Assembly (NCBI GenBank): GCA_017446885.1
Contig: JAFSOR010000027.1
Coordinates: forward strand, 1 to 38,953
Direction of reading: 5' to 3'
Length of the DNA: 38,953 nt
From: Spirochaetia bacterium
Lineage (GTDB): Bacteria; Spirochaetota; Spirochaetia; CADAEX01
Shown here piece after piece: positions 36,217 to 38,953 of this stretch. The notes under the pieces were generated by a model. That model had not been told where the DNA came from and made no database searches. It saw only the letters and a program-made list of their open reading frames with translations. The position numbers and the translations under genes are program-made. Positions within the stretch are counted from its first letter, which is position 1; each line of letters starts with the position of its first letter.

Positions 36217-37314
36217 TCAGTATTTAATACCGACTCTGATATATTTCTGAGATTTGGAGACTTCAACAGCCTCGTTAATCTTATCCAGAGGGAATACCTC
36301 GCCTACAAGCTCCCTGTATGGGTATTTGTCCTGATTGTCCTCCAGGAACTTAAGGGCAATACCAAGGTGCTTTGGATTGTAGTTGTGAATACCCTTGATG
36401 GTAAGATACTTTCTGGTGATATTGTTGGCATCGATATTGAGCGGTGTGGGGTTTACCATACCTGCAATCATATACCGTCCACCAGTCCTGAGCACTGCGA
36501 TAGCCTGGTTTGCAGCCTCTGCCCGACCACAGAACTCAAGTGCTACATCAACTCCGTTAGGAGCAATCTCCTTGATTTTCTTGGTAAGGTCATCGCCCTG
36601 ATAATCCTTCAGGTTGATGGTCTGGGTAGCTCCAAAGCGCTTTGCATCCTCAAGGCGGGAATCAACAACATCGGTGATGATGATTTCCTTTGCCCCTGCA
36701 GCTGCAGAAAGTGCACAGCAGTTAAGTCCAAGAAGTCCGGCACCCTGCACCAGGACTACATCTCCCCTGTTCACGCCGATGGTCTCCACTGCATTAACTA
36801 CAGTAGCCAGAGCGCAGTTCGCAGGAGTTGCAACTTCGTCAGAAAGCTTGTCAGAAAGCTTGAACACAGTTGTTCCTGGCAGAATATATACATATTCGCC
36901 ATAGCCGCCTACCAGTCCAGATTTGATGTCTGGATCGTTGCAGCTTGTGTGTCCATATTTCTTAAGCTTAACGCACTTCTGTGGCAGACCGATCTTGCAG
37001 TAGAAGCACTCGCCGCAGGAAGCCATGATTGTCCAGGAGATACGGTCACCTACTTTGAGTGTGTTGCCATAGCCGTCTTTCAGGTTAGGGGAACCTAACT
37101 TCTCTACAGTACCGATAATCTCGTGTCCGAGGATAAGAGGTGTAGCCTCTTTTCTTCTTCCCATAATAGTGTGCAAGTCTGATCCGCAGATAGTTGCAAA
37201 TGTGACTTTAACCAGAATAGCCTTTTCCTCAAGTGTCTGAGGAATCTCAAACTCTTTAATTTCAATAGGCTTTCCTGCTTCTTCAAAAACAGCAGCCTTA
37301 CAACAACATCCCAT
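36217..37314 (-). CDS. Zinc-dependent medium-chain alcohol dehydrogenase
   Basis: A 365-residue MDR dehydrogenase. Catalytic zinc ligands are Cys43 (ICGSD), His64 and Glu65 (LGHE); the structural zinc lobe has Cys100, 103, 106 and 114 (CGECFYCKIGLPQKC). The NAD(P) fold begins VLVQGAGLLGLN. The set MGRR, LPQKC, KYGH, GGYGEY and PANCALATV recalls the subfamily annotated as phosphonate-catabolism-associated (TIGR03366), from memory. The N-terminus has an odd CCC before the first strand. AAGGAAGG precedes the ATG. It is the last gene of the TRAP operon, so it may oxidise the imported compound or a product of it. Confidence 0.88.
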   Translation of the reverse strand: MGCCCKAAVFEEAGKPIEIKEFEIPQTLEEKAILVKVTFATICGSDLHTIMGRRKEATPLILGHEIIGTVEKLGSPNLKDGYGNTLKVGDRISWTIMASCGECFYCKIGLPQKCVKLKKYGHTSCNDPDIKSGLVGGYGEYVYILPGTTVFKLSDKLSDEVATPANCALATVVNAVETIGVNRGDVVLVQGAGLLGLNCCALSAAAGAKEIIITDVVDSRLEDAKRFGATQTINLKDYQGDDLTKKIKEIAPNGVDVALEFCGRAEAANQAIAVLRTGGRYMIAGMVNPTPLNIDANNITRKYLTIKGIHNYNPKHLGIALKFLEDNQDKYPYRELVGEVFPLDKINEAVEVSKSQKYIRVGIKY

Positions 37315-37333
37315 TTTTTACCTTCCTTTAAAA

Positions 37334-38692
37334 TCAACCGCCCTGTGTGATTACTTTGCTTGGCAGCCAAGTAATCAGCCATGGACATGTACAGCAAAGA
37401 ACCAGACCGAGCTCCATGATAGCCCAGAATGGAATAGTACCCATGTAGATATCCTCTGTTGTAACTCCCTCAGGTGCAATACCCTTAAGATAGAAGAGGT
37501 TGTATCCGAATGGAGGTGTACAGAAGGAGTCCTGGAGCATTACAGCCATTGATACTGTGAACCACATGATGTCGAATCCGATCTCTTTACAGATAGGAAT
37601 GTAGATAGGCATTGTGATCATCAGGATAGCTGTCCAGTCAAGGAACATACCCAGGAAGAAGCAGATAAGCATCATTACTGCGAAAGTTCCCCACTTTCCA
37701 AGACCGATTCCAAGAATCAGATTCTGGATAACGGCACCACCACCAAGACCCATGAAGATAGCTGTAAAGAATCCGGCACCTGTCATTACGATAAGTACCA
37801 TAGATACTGTGTTTGCTGTATCCATCATAATTTTTACAAGCCCCTTCCATGAGAACTTGCCGTAGCAGATCCACATGACGAATGCACAGAATGCACCTGC
37901 TGCAGAAGCTTCGGTAGGAGTTGCCACACCGGTGAACAGTACACCAAGAACTGCAACGATAAGAAGCAGCGGTGGAACCATGTTAAGAATAAGCATCTTG
38001 ATAAGCTGCGGGGTAGTAACCTGTCTTCTTACTTCTATTGGAAGAGCTGGTCCCTTCCAAGGGTGTCTCCAGCACTGATACAGTGTGTAGATACAATACA
38101 TAAGAGCAAGTGCAATACCAGGCAGGACAGAACCTGCGAACAGCTGTCCTACAGAACAGCCTGAAAGCTCTGCCAATACCAGAAGCATGATGCTAGGCGG
38201 AATAAGAATACCAAGTGCAGATGAACCTGCGATAGAACCACAGGCCAGCTTCATGGAATAGTTGTTCTCTTTCATGATAGGAAGAGCAAGTACTCCCATG
38301 GTTACACAGGAAGCTCCTGTTGTACCGGTACAAGCTGCAAGCAGTGTAGATACGATGATAACTGCAACTGCAATACCGCCGCGGACCGGACCGAACAGAT
38401 ACTGCACCGATTTGAACAACCCTTCCGCCATACCCGACTCACTCATAAAGTTTGCCATGAAAATGAAGTAGAGAATAGCAACATAGGTGTAGTTTGACAT
38501 CTGTGCGTTGAACTTGTTCATGAACAGGGCTGGGAACGAAGCGTGATATCTTGAGCTCAGCCAGCCGAATATAGTTGCCAGACCGCCCAGTACGAATGCC
38601 AGCGGGTGGCCAAGGAATAGTCCTCCAAGAAGACCTAAGAACATTGCCACGGCTACAAAGCCGGATGACATTTCAAAACCTACGAAACCCAT
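37334..38692 (-). CDS. dctM: TRAP transporter large permease subunit (DctM type)
   Basis: A 452-residue membrane protein with about 12 spans, the sodium-coupled translocating subunit of a tripartite TRAP transporter. Family segments are FLGHPLAFVLGG near the start, AACTGTTGASCVTMGVLALPIM and ALGILIPPSIMLL. The style resembles the group often labelled mannitol/chloroaromatic, whose known members mostly carry carboxylates; the substrate is not readable from sequence. The ATG overlaps the small-subunit stop by one base (TAATG). Confidence 0.93.
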   Translation of the reverse strand: MGFVGFEMSSGFVAVAMFLGLLGGLFLGHPLAFVLGGLATIFGWLSSRYHASFPALFMNKFNAQMSNYTYVAILYFIFMANFMSESGMAEGLFKSVQYLFGPVRGGIAVAVIIVSTLLAACTGTTGASCVTMGVLALPIMKENNYSMKLACGSIAGSSALGILIPPSIMLLVLAELSGCSVGQLFAGSVLPGIALALMYCIYTLYQCWRHPWKGPALPIEVRRQVTTPQLIKMLILNMVPPLLLIVAVLGVLFTGVATPTEASAAGAFCAFVMWICYGKFSWKGLVKIMMDTANTVSMVLIVMTGAGFFTAIFMGLGGGAVIQNLILGIGLGKWGTFAVMMLICFFLGMFLDWTAILMITMPIYIPICKEIGFDIMWFTVSMAVMLQDSFCTPPFGYNLFYLKGIAPEGVTTEDIYMGTIPFWAIMELGLVLCCTCPWLITWLPSKVITQGG

Positions 38693-38953
38693 TACTTAGC
38701 CTCCTTGTAGTTATCTCCGTCAACAACCATCTCGATTCTTCTCAGGAAGATAGCAAAACCCTGGAGAAGCAGGAGAGCGGCCATTACTGGAATAATAGTC
38801 TTCTGGAGATATATTGGTGCAGGATACTCTGACCAGGAAACCTCGTGGATTGCCCATGAATCTGCTGCGAATTTTATTCCCCTCCAGAATACTATTCCTA
38901 CGGATGGGAAGAAGAAAATACAGTAAGAGATGATATCCAGGATTCCCTGAACC
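38692..38953 (-). CDS. TRAP transporter small permease subunit (DctQ type), partial
   Basis: The last 86 residues of a protein whose start lies beyond the window. A membrane span (ISYCIFFFPSVGIVFWRG) is followed by an amphipathic loop with HEVSWSEYPAPIYLQK, then a final span (TIIPVMAALLLLQGFAIFL) and a basic tail. This is the usual C-terminal half of DctQ. It is coupled to the large subunit by a one-base overlap. The binding protein (DctP) is expected further upstream but is not in view. Confidence 0.85.
   Translation of the reverse strand, partial: VQGILDIISYCIFFFPSVGIVFWRGIKFAADSWAIHEVSWSEYPAPIYLQKTIIPVMAALLLLQGFAIFLRRIEMVVDGDNYKEAK

Overview
The window is a housekeeping region of a spirochaete chromosome, roughly 45-50% GC by eye. 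Protein sequence supports this placement: EF-Tu has the GPEPQTREH loop and other stretches I recall from Borrelia-like EF-Tu, and the RpoC N-terminus and L33 (a CxxC followed by a lone Cys in YCKFDRKH) look spirochaetal. The order rplQ / rny / ymdB-like / tlyA also recalls Borrelia. A non-Treponema lineage such as Sphaerochaetaceae is my best guess, not a proof. All genes but one are on the minus strand, so the window is best read from high to low coordinates.

High end (38953-36183): the end of a TRAP transporter small subunit, the large subunit (dctM type), and a zinc alcohol dehydrogenase form one operon closed by a near-perfect intrinsic terminator. Then comes an orphan membrane sensor histidine kinase (Cache-like sensor, PAS, HisKA, HATPase) whose promoter lies so close to its ATG that the mRNA may be leaderless.

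Centre (33857-6601): one co-directional block of about 27 kb joins what are often separate operons. It runs tRNA-Thr(GGT), rpmG, tRNA-Trp, secE, nusG, rplKAJL, rpoBC, rpsL, rpsG, tuf, then the S10, spc and alpha operons down to rplQ. fusA is absent between rpsG and tuf. Internal control points are visible: consensus-like promoters before tRNA-Thr, rpsL and tuf; a likely L1-binding leader before rplK; a long hairpin between rplL and rpoB; an inverted repeat around the rpsL promoter; a 200-nt structured tuf leader; and a terminator-like hairpin between tuf and rpsJ.

Low end (6590-1): an unrecognised two-part protein follows the rplQ terminator. Then come rny, a YmdB-type metallophosphoesterase and tlyA in a tight operon. 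The only plus-strand gene, a HAD phosphatase with an altered active-site motif, converges on tlyA with overlapping stop ends. A tRNA-Thr(TGT)/tRNA-Tyr(GTA) pair with its own promoter and terminator follows. Last is a translationally coupled trio: a YkgJ-type cysteine-cluster protein, a 65-residue unknown and mltG.

I found no mobile element, CRISPR array, rRNA gene or defence system. The central block is ordinary gene content in an unusually continuous arrangement. The items most worth following up are regulatory (leaderless starts, hairpins, operator-like repeat), the unknown protein at 5796-6590, and the substrate of the TRAP/dehydrogenase operon.
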